Of a DNA stretch of 64,000 nt, positions 11,884-21,549 are shown piece by piece (within the stretch, counting starts at the first letter, position 1; every line of letters starts with the position of its first letter). Origin of the DNA: Pseudomonadales bacterium (lineage in GTDB: Bacteria; Pseudomonadota; Gammaproteobacteria; Pseudomonadales; DC-out160); NCBI GenBank assembly GCA_019090455.1, contig JAHRWA010000074.1:190038-254037 (forward strand). The letters run 5' to 3'. Under the pieces are notes generated by a model that did not search any database, was not told the DNA's origin, and saw only the letters and a program-made list of their open reading frames with translations. The translations under genes and the position numbers were made by a program.

Positions 11884-13080
11884 TTATAGTGCTAACCGAC
11901 TGGCAATTAACGCGATAATCTTTTGTGCGATATTCATTTTACTATCAATATCCAATGTTATTTGTTGATCTGCGCTAATTAAGGTAACGGCATTTTTATC
12001 GCTGTTAAAACCAATATCACTGCGACTAACATCATTGGCCACTATCATGTCTAAGTTCTTTTTCTTTAACTTATCTTGAGCATAGCTGATTACATCTTGA
12101 GTTTCGGCGGCAAATCCCACGGTGAAAGGTCGGTGTTTCGAGTTGCCTACTGCAGCGACAATATCGGGGTTTTTGGTCAGAGAGAGAGTAAGTTCATTTG
12201 TTGATTTTTTTATTTTTTGATCGGCTATCTCTAGGGCTTTGTAATCCGCCACCGCAGCTGTTGCGATGAAAATATCGGCCTTTTTGGCATTCAAAATGGC
12301 GGCTTCGAACATATCATCCGCGCTAGTAACATCTATCCGTTTGCAACCCCATGGAGTGTCCAGTTGTACCGGCCCTGCAATGAGAGTGACCTCTGCTCCG
12401 GCTAACCGTGCCTGTTGAGCCAATGCAAAACCCATTTTTCCGGAACTATTGTTACTGATATATCGGATCGGATCTAACGCTTCGCGAGTGGGGCCGGCAG
12501 TAATGACTAGGTGCTTACCACTCAAGGTCTTCTTTGCAAAAAGGGGGCTACATAATGCGACCAATTCTGTGGCTTCTAGCATGCGCCCTTCACCGATATC
12601 GCCACAGGCTTGAGATCCGGCTCCCGGTCCAAATTGATGAATACCCCGATTAATCAAAACCTCTTTGTTGGCTTGAGTTGCTGCGTTAGACCACATGGCC
12701 TGATTCATTGCGGGTGCAATCGCAATAGGTGCGGTGGTGGCCAGACAAACAGTCGCTAATAAGTTAGCCCCCATTCCGTGTGCGAGTTGTGCCATAAAAT
12801 CTGCACTTGCTGGTGCGATGAGAAGTAAATCAGCCCATTTAGCTAATTCAATGTGTCCCATTCCGGCTTCAGCGCCAGGGTCTAGTAATTCTGTGTGAAC
12901 GGGATTACCCGACAATGCCTGAAAAGTTAGTGGTGCAACAAACTGGGTCGCTCCATGAGTCATGGCGACGCGAACGTTGGCACCTGCATCTTGAAGGCGT
13001 CGTACTAGATCGGCACTTTTATAGGCCGCAATGCCCCCCGTCACCCCTAATAATATATTTCGATTTGCTAAATGCGACAT
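11884..13080 (-). CDS. coaBC: Bifunctional phosphopantothenoylcysteine decarboxylase/phosphopantothenate-cysteine ligase
   Basis: Two consecutive steps of coenzyme A synthesis. The N-terminal CoaC flavoprotein domain (about 1-190) has GGIAAYK, the PAMNQAMW motif and the active-site cysteine in QACGDIGEGRML. The C-terminal CoaB ligase domain has TAGPTREALDPIRYISNNSSGKMG, AAVADYK and the Lys-rich KIKK segment. It has 398 residues from the ATG at 13080, chosen over an upstream TTG at 13098 because AGGA is correctly spaced. It is followed on the same strand by algC without the usual dut. Confidence 0.95.
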   Translation of the reverse strand: MSHLANRNILLGVTGGIAAYKSADLVRRLQDAGANVRVAMTHGATQFVAPLTFQALSGNPVHTELLDPGAEAGMGHIELAKWADLLLIAPASADFMAQLAHGMGANLLATVCLATTAPIAIAPAMNQAMWSNAATQANKEVLINRGIHQFGPGAGSQACGDIGEGRMLEATELVALCSPLFAKKTLSGKHLVITAGPTREALDPIRYISNNSSGKMGFALAQQARLAGAEVTLIAGPVQLDTPWGCKRIDVTSADDMFEAAILNAKKADIFIATAAVADYKALEIADQKIKKSTNELTLSLTKNPDIVAAVGNSKHRPFTVGFAAETQDVISYAQDKLKKKNLDMIVANDVSRSDIGFNSDKNAVTLISADQQITLDIDSKMNIAQKIIALIASRLAL

Positions 13081-13259
13081 AACATCCTGTCCTATCAAAG
13101 ATCTGTCGTTGGTAAGTGTTCACAATAGGGCGCTGAGGATATCATTATAGAGTAAAAATCTAGAGGGTTTATTTTTGAGGAAAAAAGCGCTTCTTTTTTT
13201 CCATTCCGGTCTTTGTAACGATATTCATTGATGCAAAGAGATTGGGTGAAGGGAAAGGT

Positions 13260-13934
13260 ATGGCGATAAATGATTGGCCTGAATTGGAAAGGCCCAGAGA
13301 GAAGCTACAGAAATTTGGTGCGTCCGTATTGTCCGATGCTGAGTTGTTAGCAATATTCTTAAGAACGGGTGTAGCAGGAAAAACGGCTGTTGATATTGCT
13401 CGAGACCTCATTGGTGCCTCGGGTGGGCTACGTCAACTCATGGACTGGGAGTTAGAAGAGTTTTGCCAACACAAAGGCTTGGGACCCGCCAAATTTGTAC
13501 AGTTACAAGCGACGTTAGAGCTGGGAAAACGTTATCTAGCAGAAACATTGGTAAAAGAATGTAGCTTGGGCTCACCAACGGACACTATTCGATATTTTAC
13601 CGCCCGATTGAGAGGCTATTCCTATGAGGTTTTTGCTGCCTTATTTTTGGATAATCAACATCAGGTGCTGCAATACGAAGAGATTTTTCGAGGTACCATA
13701 GATGGCGCAAGTGTTCATCCGAGGGAGGTGGTAAAACTCGCCTTGAAGACCAATGCTGCTGCTGTGATATTTGCGCACAATCATCCATCTGGATTAGCTG
13801 AGCCGAGTCAATCTGATCGTGATATCACAGAGCGTTTAGTTGATGCCTTGTCGTTAGTCGATATTCGGGTTATTGATCATATTGTTATCGGTGATGGGGA
13901 GGCTGTGTCGTTTGCTCAGCGAGGTTTTCTGTAA
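13260..13934 (+). CDS. radC: RadC family JAMM-domain protein
   Basis: 224-residue RadC. The N-terminal helix-hairpin-helix region (residues about 20-75) precedes the JAB1/MPN-like metalloprotease fold with HNHPSG and a downstream Ser/Asp (LAEPSQSD). The biological role is unsettled; the old link to DNA repair is not well supported. The ATG at 13260 has GAAGGG six bases upstream and is preferred over a TTG at 13242. It diverges from coaBC, as in Pseudomonas and E. coli. Confidence 0.93.
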   Translation: MAINDWPELERPREKLQKFGASVLSDAELLAIFLRTGVAGKTAVDIARDLIGASGGLRQLMDWELEEFCQHKGLGPAKFVQLQATLELGKRYLAETLVKECSLGSPTDTIRYFTARLRGYSYEVFAALFLDNQHQVLQYEEIFRGTIDGASVHPREVVKLALKTNAAAVIFAHNHPSGLAEPSQSDRDITERLVDALSLVDIRVIDHIVIGDGEAVSFAQRGFL

Positions 13935-14068
13935 AGAGGTTTATCCCTTTAGGAGAATATTGATCTACCTTCCTGTATTTATTAATAAAAAAATCAATCT
14001 AGGTAAATTTCTTATACGATTGATCACCAAAAAGTAGAAAGAGTTTCTGTGGGTAATCTGGAATATTC

Positions 14069-14097
14069 TTGTGATTTGACTAGAATTTTGGTATAAA
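14069..14097 (+). promoter_or_regulatory. Sigma-70-type promoter for rpmBG
   Basis: TTGTGA at 14069-14074 and TATAAA at 14092-14097 are separated by 17 bases. A leader of about 115 bases follows before rpmB. It is the best promoter candidate in the 286-bp radC-rpmB gap. Confidence 0.5.
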
Positions 14098-14220
14098 GCG
14101 CCTCCCCACGCAGCTCAGCAGCGGGGAAACGTATTCTGTAGTTGATTCCTAGAATGAATTGAAAGTGAAATACCCGTCGGGATGGTCTCCCAGGGTGATT
14201 TAGTCTGTTGGAGATTTACG

Positions 14221-14457
14221 ATGTCAAAGGTATGTGTAGTCACTGGAAAACGCCCTGTTGCGGGAAACAATGTTTCTCACGCTCATAACAAAACCCGTCG
14301 CCGTTTTGAGCCAAATTTACATTATCATCGTTTTTGGGTAGAAGCCGAAAAGCGTTTTGTTCGTTTACGTGTTTCTGCCAAAGGCATGCGTATTATCGAT
14401 AAAAAAGGCATCGAAACTGTCTTGGTTGATATGCGTAGACGCGGATTCAAAGTTTAA
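14221..14457 (+). CDS. rpmB: 50S ribosomal protein L28
   Basis: Large-subunit ribosomal protein. 78 residues from the ATG at 14221, which has GGAG seven bases upstream; a longer in-frame opening at 14182 is not the start. The N-terminal [24 protein letters not shown] and C-terminal [15 protein letters not shown] are diagnostic. It is cotranscribed with rpmG just downstream. Confidence 0.97.
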   Translation: MSKVCVVTGKRPVAGNNVSHAHNKTRRRFEPNLHYHRFWVEAEKRFVRLRVSAKGMRIIDKKGIETVLVDMRRRGFKV

Positions 14458-14569
14458 GGTAAAGCTATACTGAGCGTGGATGTTAGCTATCACGTATTCG
14501 AGTTATAGAGAAAAGAATCAATAGGCTGAATTCCACTGTACTGGGTTCGCGCCGAAATAGGTGATGAAA

Positions 14570-14725
14570 ATGAGAGATAAAATTAAGTTAGTTTCAACGG
14601 CTGGTACAGGTTATTTCTACACTACCACGAAAAATAAGCGAACCATGCCAGAGAAAATGGAAATCAAAAAGTTTGATCCAAAAATTCGACAGCATGTCAT
14701 GTTTAAAGAAACTAAAATTAAGTAA
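14570..14725 (+). CDS. rpmG: 50S ribosomal protein L33
   Basis: 51-residue large-subunit protein. The sequence begins [19 protein letters not shown] and ends [18 protein letters not shown], as in proteobacterial L33. AGGTGA lies five bases before the ATG at 14570; an ATG two codons earlier is less well placed. This version lacks the zinc-binding cysteine pairs, so it is the zinc-independent type. It is second in the rpmBG operon, followed by a strong terminator. Confidence 0.96.
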   Translation: MRDKIKLVSTAGTGYFYTTTKNKRTMPEKMEIKKFDPKIRQHVMFKETKIK

Positions 14726-14779
14726 GTAATTAAGCTCTGATCTATTGAGTTCCGTTAGTACTTAGATTTAGCTAATATG

Positions 14780-14811
14780 AAAAACCCCAGCTTTTAGGTT
14801 GGGGTTTTTTT
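14780..14811 (+). terminator. Rho-independent terminator after rpmG
   Basis: AAAAACCCCA at 14780-14789 pairs with TGGGGTTTTT at 14800-14809, loop of ten bases, ending in a run of seven T. On the minus strand it can also end the exopolysaccharide transcript arriving from the other side only partly, since that operon's last gene stops at 14827. Confidence 0.9.
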
Positions 14812-14826
14812 GTGCGTGATTATTTG

Positions 14827-16854
14827 TTATAGGGTCGCGTTAATCGTAAATATATCTTCCCCCTCCAGTTCAATTTTGACAGTACCCCCAGAGGTTTGTT
14901 GAAATTTGAGATCTTCAATTGTTAAGTCTTTATTAAGTTTCTGAGCGATGCCGCCAGAAAAGCGCAATGACTCGGGTAACGTTAGGGTCAGAGTCTGCTT
15001 TCTCTTGGATTTATTCACGCCAATAATACTAATTTGATCCTTCTCACCTTCACTAGATCTATTCTTTGTCGAGATCGCAATATCAACCTCAACTGAGGGA
15101 TTGGTGATGCTCACGCTTTTGTCTAGCATGCTTTCACTTAGGAATGACATTGCGAGCCCAACGGGCTTAAGTTGAAATTGGCCGCGTTTTTTAGTCACCA
15201 GGCCTTTGTTGTAAGTACCGTCATCGGCGGCCTTAAACCAAACCAGCTGCGCCAGATCTCCCGATCGAATGCTTTGGCAAATGACGGAGGTCCACCACAA
15301 TGCAGCAAAAAAGGTATCTTGTTCATAGGGGCTAAGGGATTGCCCGCTGGATATATTAGTCTGACTGATGATGAGCGGTCGCGCTACGCCATCGGATTTA
15401 GGGTATTTTTGCGAGAGTTTTCGCGCCTCGATAATCGAGTCGTAAAACCATTCGGTGGCAATCAAATCTCGCACCAGCCATTCATGCCAGCTCAATGCAT
15501 CCACTAAGTCCGGATGGTGTTGTAATAATTGTTCCGCCCATTGATATCCGCTGCGGTGATCTGCACCTTGGCGCGTCGGACCATTCAAGAAACGGGATGC
15601 TTGCGGTGCTGCAAAAAGTGTCTTGGCTATGAGCGGGTTGCGACTCGCTTTGATTGCACCCACGATGGTGAGGTAATCATTTTCAAATTCAGAGTAGCTG
15701 CTGTAATTTAGGTTGGGCTCATCGGCAATGGCAATATAATAGTCCGTTAACAATCCTTCCTTGTGGCGTGATTCTAAATATTGCATAAGAAAATGTCGCG
15801 TTTTGACGGCATTGTTGATAGTGGCTATTCGTCCTGTTTTGGCGCGTATGGAGACACCTTGTTTTATGTTAAATCGCTGTTCGTATAATTCAAGGAAGCG
15901 GGAATCAAAGCCTCTTTTTTTAATTAGAACGTCTTCAAAGAAATACAAGTTAGAGGCTTTCAAATGTAATTGGTCGATGAGAGGGTAGGTGCTCTCTGGT
16001 GGAATGGAGAAAGGTAAAGCCGCACCTAGTAACGGCGTCTGACCCTTAGTAGATTGTCCGCCTTTAATGGGATTGCTGACAGACACGGAAACTTGGCCTG
16101 GCGCTAGCTTGGGTATAAATAAGTGTTCGGCTCGTTGCGCAAACAAATTATTGACTCCATCGAGCCAAAAACTGACTTTTCCGCTACCACCAAAGATGAG
16201 AGTCCAGGTGATCTCTTGATCTTGTGCCGGTATGGCGAGAGATTGGAAATCACTGTACAGACCTCGTTGGCTTTTCTTGAGTGCGAGTCGGTATTTGTTT
16301 TTTGAGTTTTCCGAGTCCGCTATGGAAAGTGACGAAACGCCTTTATAGTATTTGCCGTTAAGGCTGAAGGCCGTGTTGGCAGGTACTTTAAAAAATAGCT
16401 GAGTGCCGCTCGCAATGGAGACTGACTTATGCACCTTCACGGGTTCAAATACGATGGCAGTATCACGATCGACGGAAAGAGTATAATTACGAAAGCTAGC
16501 GCCCGGAATTTCTAAACGGTAGTCGCCTAATGTTTCAATCACGTTGAAGGTATGAGTTCCACTGATCTTTGAGTGGGGGATGGTGAGGCGTTGTATTAGC
16601 CTACCCGTAGGCGATTGCCAATAAATTCTCTCTTCTTGGCTATTAGCAATCCATGCGTCGTTCCAGCGAAGATCGACTTTGGGTTCGTTTGGGTGACTGA
16701 CTTGATGCCTGATATAAAAAACACCGTCACGAATGTTGGGCCAGACTTGGCTGGTGCGAGGCGATGCATCGCAGGCAGTTATAACGACGCAGGGTATAAG
16801 TAGAAGAAAAACGCTGCAATAGGATATGAGGCGTAACAAATTTTTTGGGATCAT
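14827..16854 (-). CDS. Putative lipoprotein glycoside hydrolase (clan GH-A-like) of the exopolysaccharide locus
   Basis: 675-residue protein with a lipoprotein signal peptide (LLIPCVVITAC, lipidated Cys about residue 28). The N-terminal half (about 40-270) looks like beta-sandwich carbohydrate-binding modules. The second half resembles a clan GH-A barrel such as GH39/PslG-type enzymes: ADEPNL may hold the acid/base Glu and the DALSWHEWL segment is a possible strand end, but the nucleophile is not certain. It is the last gene of the locus, 18 bases after the flippase. A role in trimming or releasing the polymer at the outer membrane or periplasm is inferred from context. Confidence 0.55.
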   Translation of the reverse strand: MIPKNLLRLISYCSVFLLLIPCVVITACDASPRTSQVWPNIRDGVFYIRHQVSHPNEPKVDLRWNDAWIANSQEERIYWQSPTGRLIQRLTIPHSKISGTHTFNVIETLGDYRLEIPGASFRNYTLSVDRDTAIVFEPVKVHKSVSIASGTQLFFKVPANTAFSLNGKYYKGVSSLSIADSENSKNKYRLALKKSQRGLYSDFQSLAIPAQDQEITWTLIFGGSGKVSFWLDGVNNLFAQRAEHLFIPKLAPGQVSVSVSNPIKGGQSTKGQTPLLGAALPFSIPPESTYPLIDQLHLKASNLYFFEDVLIKKRGFDSRFLELYEQRFNIKQGVSIRAKTGRIATINNAVKTRHFLMQYLESRHKEGLLTDYYIAIADEPNLNYSSYSEFENDYLTIVGAIKASRNPLIAKTLFAAPQASRFLNGPTRQGADHRSGYQWAEQLLQHHPDLVDALSWHEWLVRDLIATEWFYDSIIEARKLSQKYPKSDGVARPLIISQTNISSGQSLSPYEQDTFFAALWWTSVICQSIRSGDLAQLVWFKAADDGTYNKGLVTKKRGQFQLKPVGLAMSFLSESMLDKSVSITNPSVEVDIAISTKNRSSEGEKDQISIIGVNKSKRKQTLTLTLPESLRFSGGIAQKLNKDLTIEDLKFQQTSGGTVKIELEGEDIFTINATL

Positions 16855-16872
16855 TACCGTTTTAGTCTTCCT

Positions 16873-18282
16873 TTATGATTGAGCTTTTTTCTTATTAATA
16901 TAATCCTTGCTTATCGTCACTATCCAGCGGATGTCCTGTGGTGTGACTAAGCAAGTGACCAGGGCGGATGTTCCGGTGATCTGGCGATATTCTCTAAACA
17001 GAAATACGGCCGCTATTCCGTAGCAAATACTCGATGCGATGGCGGTACCATTGATTCCCCAGATAGGAATGAAGATAACGTTGAGTATCATGTTAAGAAA
17101 GAAGGCGCTGCCGGAAATAATTGAGACCGTACCAGGACGGTTTTTACCGAGCATATCAAGACGAATTAAACTCGCATAGCTTAAAAAGACGATCCCAGGC
17201 AGTAGGCATACTAAAGGTTCGTAGGCGGGTAGGTAGTCGCGGCCGAACAAGATGAGAATAAGCCACTGGCCTAAGATAGCCATGCCAATCGAGCAAACAA
17301 TCATAATGTTGACGATTAATCTTAATACCAATGGTGTGACCTTCTCCTTCTCTTGGTCGTTGTCTCCCATAAGAAAGGAAAATAACGGTAAGGTGATAGA
17401 GGTGGGAATCGTCAATAGCAGTTCTGCGGCGGCCGTTGCCATAGCGTAATAACCGAGAGCTTCCGTGCCCAACATGGCACCCACAAAAACAAAATCCACT
17501 CGCAACAATAGTTTTTGAAATAAGGTATCAAAATGACCTCGAACGCCATAGTGGGCCAGTTGCTTTTGTGTCGCCCATTCGAATCGAGGAGGGAAGAAGG
17601 GGCGCATCCAAAAAAGGCTGACAATGACAATGGCCGTCATGGTTCCGAAAAGAGAATAAACGGCGGCGTTAATGCCGGGCATATCGAATACCCACCACAA
17701 TAGTAAAAATAAAATTAAGGGGAGCCCCGATTCCATAAGGGATAGAGTGTTGACTTTCCCTACCCAGTTTTGAGAGGTGAGTAAATTAATGTTAATAAAT
17801 TTAAAAAGTAAAATGGGCACAAGAAATACGATGAGCCACGTGAAGGGAATTAACGCTTGGTCTTGGCCTTTCACCAACCAAGGAGTATGAATCACGAGAT
17901 AAGCTACAAAGGCTAGAAAACTGCCCATAGACAAACAAAATAAAAGGGTGGAGCCGACTAAAGCCCCCATTTTGTTTTTGTTTCTTGAGCCATAATAAGC
18001 GACTGAATTGCTATAACCCATATTGCCGATAGACATAATCAAATCCGGTATTGCCCCGATTAAGGCAAACAACCCACGATCGGCAGGGCCTAATACTCTG
18101 GCAAGTATCGCGTTGCGTACCAATCGTAGAAGGATCATCAGAATCTTGGTAACAAAGCTCTGACCGATTTGTGATATGAGTTTATCAGCATCGATTGTGG
18201 AAGATCTATTATCGGTGGAAGATGCTATTGTGTTTGGATCAACGATTTTGTCCTGGGATGCCTTCTCTTTTTTATCAGGCAT
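16873..18282 (-). CDS. Wzx-type polysaccharide flippase
   Basis: 469-residue polytopic membrane protein with about 12-14 hydrophobic helices, of the MOP/polysaccharide transport superfamily. The segment LVRNAILARVLGPADRGLFALIGAI near residue 50 is the typical start of Wzx/RfbX proteins. It is expected to flip undecaprenyl-linked repeat units across the inner membrane. The soluble N-terminal 35 residues are polar. It overlaps the deacetylase gene by eight bases, so translation is probably coupled. Confidence 0.85.
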   Translation of the reverse strand: MPDKKEKASQDKIVDPNTIASSTDNRSSTIDADKLISQIGQSFVTKILMILLRLVRNAILARVLGPADRGLFALIGAIPDLIMSIGNMGYSNSVAYYGSRNKNKMGALVGSTLLFCLSMGSFLAFVAYLVIHTPWLVKGQDQALIPFTWLIVFLVPILLFKFININLLTSQNWVGKVNTLSLMESGLPLILFLLLWWVFDMPGINAAVYSLFGTMTAIVIVSLFWMRPFFPPRFEWATQKQLAHYGVRGHFDTLFQKLLLRVDFVFVGAMLGTEALGYYAMATAAAELLLTIPTSITLPLFSFLMGDNDQEKEKVTPLVLRLIVNIMIVCSIGMAILGQWLILILFGRDYLPAYEPLVCLLPGIVFLSYASLIRLDMLGKNRPGTVSIISGSAFFLNMILNVIFIPIWGINGTAIASSICYGIAAVFLFREYRQITGTSALVTCLVTPQDIRWIVTISKDYINKKKAQS

Positions 18283-19264
18283 GAGGTCGTCTCTTCAAAT
18301 CATGAATGCTCGCTTTGAAGAGACGATACTGAAACAAGCTATTACTCTCAGCAACGTCATAGGGAATATTGATACGAGGCAATTGATATCGTCTCTGGTC
18401 GTTGAAATGCGTTAAACCACAATCCACTGAAACGGCAGCGTCGAATCCTTGTTGCTTAACAATTTCTCGAGTCTCTTCATTACTATTGCCGTTTGGAAAA
18501 CTGAAGACATTACAGTAGTTAATGTTATCGCGATTCCGCAGTACCGCTTGTGAATCGATGATTTCTTTTTTGGCATCGTTGGTGGGGAGCGTCGTTAATA
18601 TTGTGTGGTTTGCTGTGTGCGGGCCAAACTCGATGCCATGCTTCGACATCTCTTCCACTTGCGTCCAATTCATAGCATGTGGTCTGTCTTGTTGCGTGGA
18701 TAATTTGAGTAGTTCCATCACAATATGCTCAATGTCATCTTGTGGTTTGCTCTTTAGCTTTGTGATGACTTTATCAATAAGAAGAGAATCAAATGAAGGT
18801 GAATTATGAATGCCAGCGTCAAGCAAGCCATAAGTCATCAAGCAATTTATCATGGGCGCTTGTTGATTCGCGTCAGGGGCACTTAAAATGTCACCTACTG
18901 TCTGCCACCAAAACCCTTTGCTGCTACCTATAAAGGCGGTAGCAAGAAAAATAGTGGCAGGTAATTTCAATTCTTTTAACAGGGGGTAAGCGTATTCGTA
19001 ATTATCACACCAACCGTCATCTAGGGTAATAATGGCATAGCGTTCTTTTTTGTTATGACTCGCTTCCTGACTTATCGTTAAATACTCCGTGAGTGAAATG
19101 ACGGAATAATTGGCTCTAAGAAAAAGTAAGTTTTCTCTAAAGCCTTCCGCGCTAGCGATCAGTGCCTTTTGAAATTGACTGGGAGCGATGAGATCTCGAG
19201 GTATGATTCTGTGGTACATGAGCATTATGCTTTTGCTTTGTTGGCAATACTGATTGAAACCCAC
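18275..19264 (-). CDS. Polysaccharide deacetylase (NodB domain)
   Basis: 329-residue carbohydrate esterase family 4 type protein. IMLMYHRI begins the domain; TLDDGW is motif 1 with the catalytic and metal Asp pair, and HTANH is motif 2 with the two metal-binding His. No signal peptide is evident, so it may act in the cytoplasm on lipid-linked sugar or be exported atypically. It removes N- or O-acetyl groups in the family. It lies between a glycosyltransferase and the flippase of the locus. Confidence 0.85.
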   Translation of the reverse strand: MGFNQYCQQSKSIMLMYHRIIPRDLIAPSQFQKALIASAEGFRENLLFLRANYSVISLTEYLTISQEASHNKKERYAIITLDDGWCDNYEYAYPLLKELKLPATIFLATAFIGSSKGFWWQTVGDILSAPDANQQAPMINCLMTYGLLDAGIHNSPSFDSLLIDKVITKLKSKPQDDIEHIVMELLKLSTQQDRPHAMNWTQVEEMSKHGIEFGPHTANHTILTTLPTNDAKKEIIDSQAVLRNRDNINYCNVFSFPNGNSNEETREIVKQQGFDAAVSVDCGLTHFNDQRRYQLPRINIPYDVAESNSLFQYRLFKASIHDLKRRPHA

Positions 19265-19328
19265 TAGCGATGCAGACTGGCCGACTATTTTCTTAAAGGA
19301 AGTGAGAGCGATGTTAGCGATTTTTGAA

Positions 19329-20570
19329 TTACCTGTTGGATTGAGGGGACCATTGTGTAAAACGCTCCCCTATTAGAAAACGAAAAACACCCATTCCCAA
19401 GGCAAAACTGCTGAGTAAGAGAAATCCCGCCATTGTAAAAGGCTTAGGTAAGCGTTTCCCTGCATCGACAAGTCCCGCAATGGCACTGAGATAAAAAACG
19501 ATTTGACTGATTAAAGTAACGCTATAAAAAACAGAAAAACCGGATTCCATCGTATGGCTAGTCACAATCGCGATATTGAGTGGAAGCAATAGCATGGCAA
19601 AGAAAGGCACGAATCGTCTAATTAACTTATGGCTGATGAGACAGATTGCATAGATACCGTATTGAAAAGGATTCAACAGCCGGCGTCTGCGCCAGAGGCT
19701 GCGCATACCACGGACAGTCACGCGTATTCTTCTACGATATTGGCTACCGGCAGTTTCAACTCCTTGGTCAAAGGCTAAAGCGGAGCTTTGATAAACTAGC
19801 GAAAAGCCTTTTTCTACTGCCCCTGTGCTAATAAAAAAATCATCTGTCACGTCGGGTGGAACGGGATCGAATAGTGCTTTTCGAATGGCAAAGATACCGC
19901 CATCGGCAGACACAGCACTACCCAATTGAGTTTCGCAGGAACGAATGTAGGCTTCATAGTTCCGGTAAAGGCGGTCGCCTAATCCAAGGTTCTGATATTC
20001 CCCCTCAATAGTGAGGCGTCCCGAGACAGCGCCCACCTGATTTACCGAAAATGGCGCGAGCAATTGAGTGAGCGTATCGGCTTGCCAATGATTGTCGGCG
20101 TCGCTAAAGACTAATATATCGTGTTGTGCTGCGTCAGCTCCGGCATTGAGTGCTGCGGCTTTACCGCCACGCGGTAAATCGAGCAGGCGTATTGAGGGGG
20201 CGTCTATTGAGCTGGGCTGATCGCATTGTGCTGCAATATACGATGTAACGAGGTTGGCAGTGTTGTCATCGGAGCCATCGTTTAGAACAAGAATTTCAAT
20301 ATTATTTAGTTGATAGTGCTGATTGCAGAGAGAGTCCAATTTCGCCGTTATATTGTCTTCTTCATTGTAGGCTGCCACTAGAATACTGACGTTGGATGCA
20401 CCCATACTGTTGGCGTCGTTTGTACTGCTTGCGTTTTGCGTAGGCAACATGGGATCGGAGCGAATGAACCAACTGAGAACACTCACCAACATGGGATAGC
20501 CTAGATAGCCGTAAAACCCAAGAGCCGCGATGAACCAAAAACTAAAACATGCCAAATCATTGAGTGTCAT
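19329..20570 (-). CDS. Membrane glycosyltransferase, family 2
   Basis: 413-residue processive-type GT2. One N-terminal helix precedes the GT-A domain: SILVAAYNEEDNI, the VLNDGSDD nucleotide site and the FSDADN DxD-type motif. Several C-terminal membrane helices follow (about 310-400). The acceptor and donor sugars cannot be read from sequence. It overlaps the next GT2 upstream by 14 bases. Confidence 0.87.
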   Translation of the reverse strand: MTLNDLACFSFWFIAALGFYGYLGYPMLVSVLSWFIRSDPMLPTQNASSTNDANSMGASNVSILVAAYNEEDNITAKLDSLCNQHYQLNNIEILVLNDGSDDNTANLVTSYIAAQCDQPSSIDAPSIRLLDLPRGGKAAALNAGADAAQHDILVFSDADNHWQADTLTQLLAPFSVNQVGAVSGRLTIEGEYQNLGLGDRLYRNYEAYIRSCETQLGSAVSADGGIFAIRKALFDPVPPDVTDDFFISTGAVEKGFSLVYQSSALAFDQGVETAGSQYRRRIRVTVRGMRSLWRRRRLLNPFQYGIYAICLISHKLIRRFVPFFAMLLLPLNIAIVTSHTMESGFSVFYSVTLISQIVFYLSAIAGLVDAGKRLPKPFTMAGFLLLSSFALGMGVFRFLIGERFTQWSPQSNR

Positions 20571-21549
20571 TTATTTTCCCCTTAACGACTTCAATACACT
20601 TTTCAACGAAAGCCATCGCAACTGAATATCCGGCAATGTAAAATCGCAACCAATATAAAAGACTAAATGACAAAATGCTGTATCCATTCTTTCGACTATA
20701 GGGGTAGCGTAGTGTAAGAGCTAAGCTGGGTATCCAAGTTAGGATGAATAGAAGTGGCGCTATGTAGGTTGTTTCAATCATTACAATTGCGATACACAGA
20801 GCGATCCCAATACAGTGGGCCACGCTCAACAAAGGAAACCGAAGTAGGCGCAAGGATAGGCCTTGGTGTAACAGTAGATCTAAGTGAGAATGCTGACGCC
20901 AATATTCCTTTCGACACCATTCATAAAATGTGCGTTCGTAACCTAAATGTATCATCTCTAAGCTAGGGTCTGAGATGACCTTGGCCCCTGCTTTAGACAG
21001 TCGCATAGTGAAGTCCTTGTCTTCACCCGTTTTCAGTTCTGTATTAAAACCTGATATCCGCTGAAACCATTTTTTGGTGACGGCTATATTTCTGCCAGGA
21101 AGACTATCTATCTCTCTCAATGTACTGCGTCTGGCGGTGGCTCTGAGAGACCAGGTTTTCGCATACCAAGATGCTTCTTCTGGTGCTTTATCCACAAAAC
21201 CAATAGCATCGGTATTGGGTTGATCCGGATTCTCACCGTAAAATCGGTCTTCAAGGGTATCGAGCCAGAGTGGATCGACTTGGATGTCAGAATCGAGGAA
21301 TAAAAGCACATCGCCGCGAGCCATTTCTGCTCCGAGATTACGTAGTGTTGCAATTGAAACTTGGGCTTGAACCTGTACACGTGCTCCAAAACTGCGGGCA
21401 ATCTCAGGTGAATTGTCAGACGATCCATTATCCATTAATAAGATTTCAACGCCGGATCGACTGCCTATTGCGACGACGATGCTTTCTAGGCATCGGCTAA
21501 GGACGTGAGATTCATTGTAGCAAGGGATAATGATAGAGAAACTAGTCAT
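20557..21549 (-). CDS. Glycosyltransferase family 2
   Basis: 330 residues. FSIIIPCYNESHVL and LMDNGSSDNSPEIA open the GT-A domain, and LFLDSDIQVD is the DxD metal site. GEDKDFTMRLSKAG is the conserved late motif. Two to three hydrophobic segments close the protein (about 235-300), suggesting membrane association. It overlaps the Wzy gene upstream by eight bases. Confidence 0.87.
   Translation of the reverse strand: MTSFSIIIPCYNESHVLSRCLESIVVAIGSRSGVEILLMDNGSSDNSPEIARSFGARVQVQAQVSIATLRNLGAEMARGDVLLFLDSDIQVDPLWLDTLEDRFYGENPDQPNTDAIGFVDKAPEEASWYAKTWSLRATARRSTLREIDSLPGRNIAVTKKWFQRISGFNTELKTGEDKDFTMRLSKAGAKVISDPSLEMIHLGYERTFYEWCRKEYWRQHSHLDLLLHQGLSLRLLRFPLLSVAHCIGIALCIAIVMIETTYIAPLLFILTWIPSLALTLRYPYSRKNGYSILSFSLLYWLRFYIAGYSVAMAFVEKCIEVVKGKINDTQ

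Noticed and set aside
14760..14826. Extra terminator for the exopolysaccharide operon
   Set aside because: Only the rpmG hairpin is present; it can read in both directions and no second hairpin is visible.
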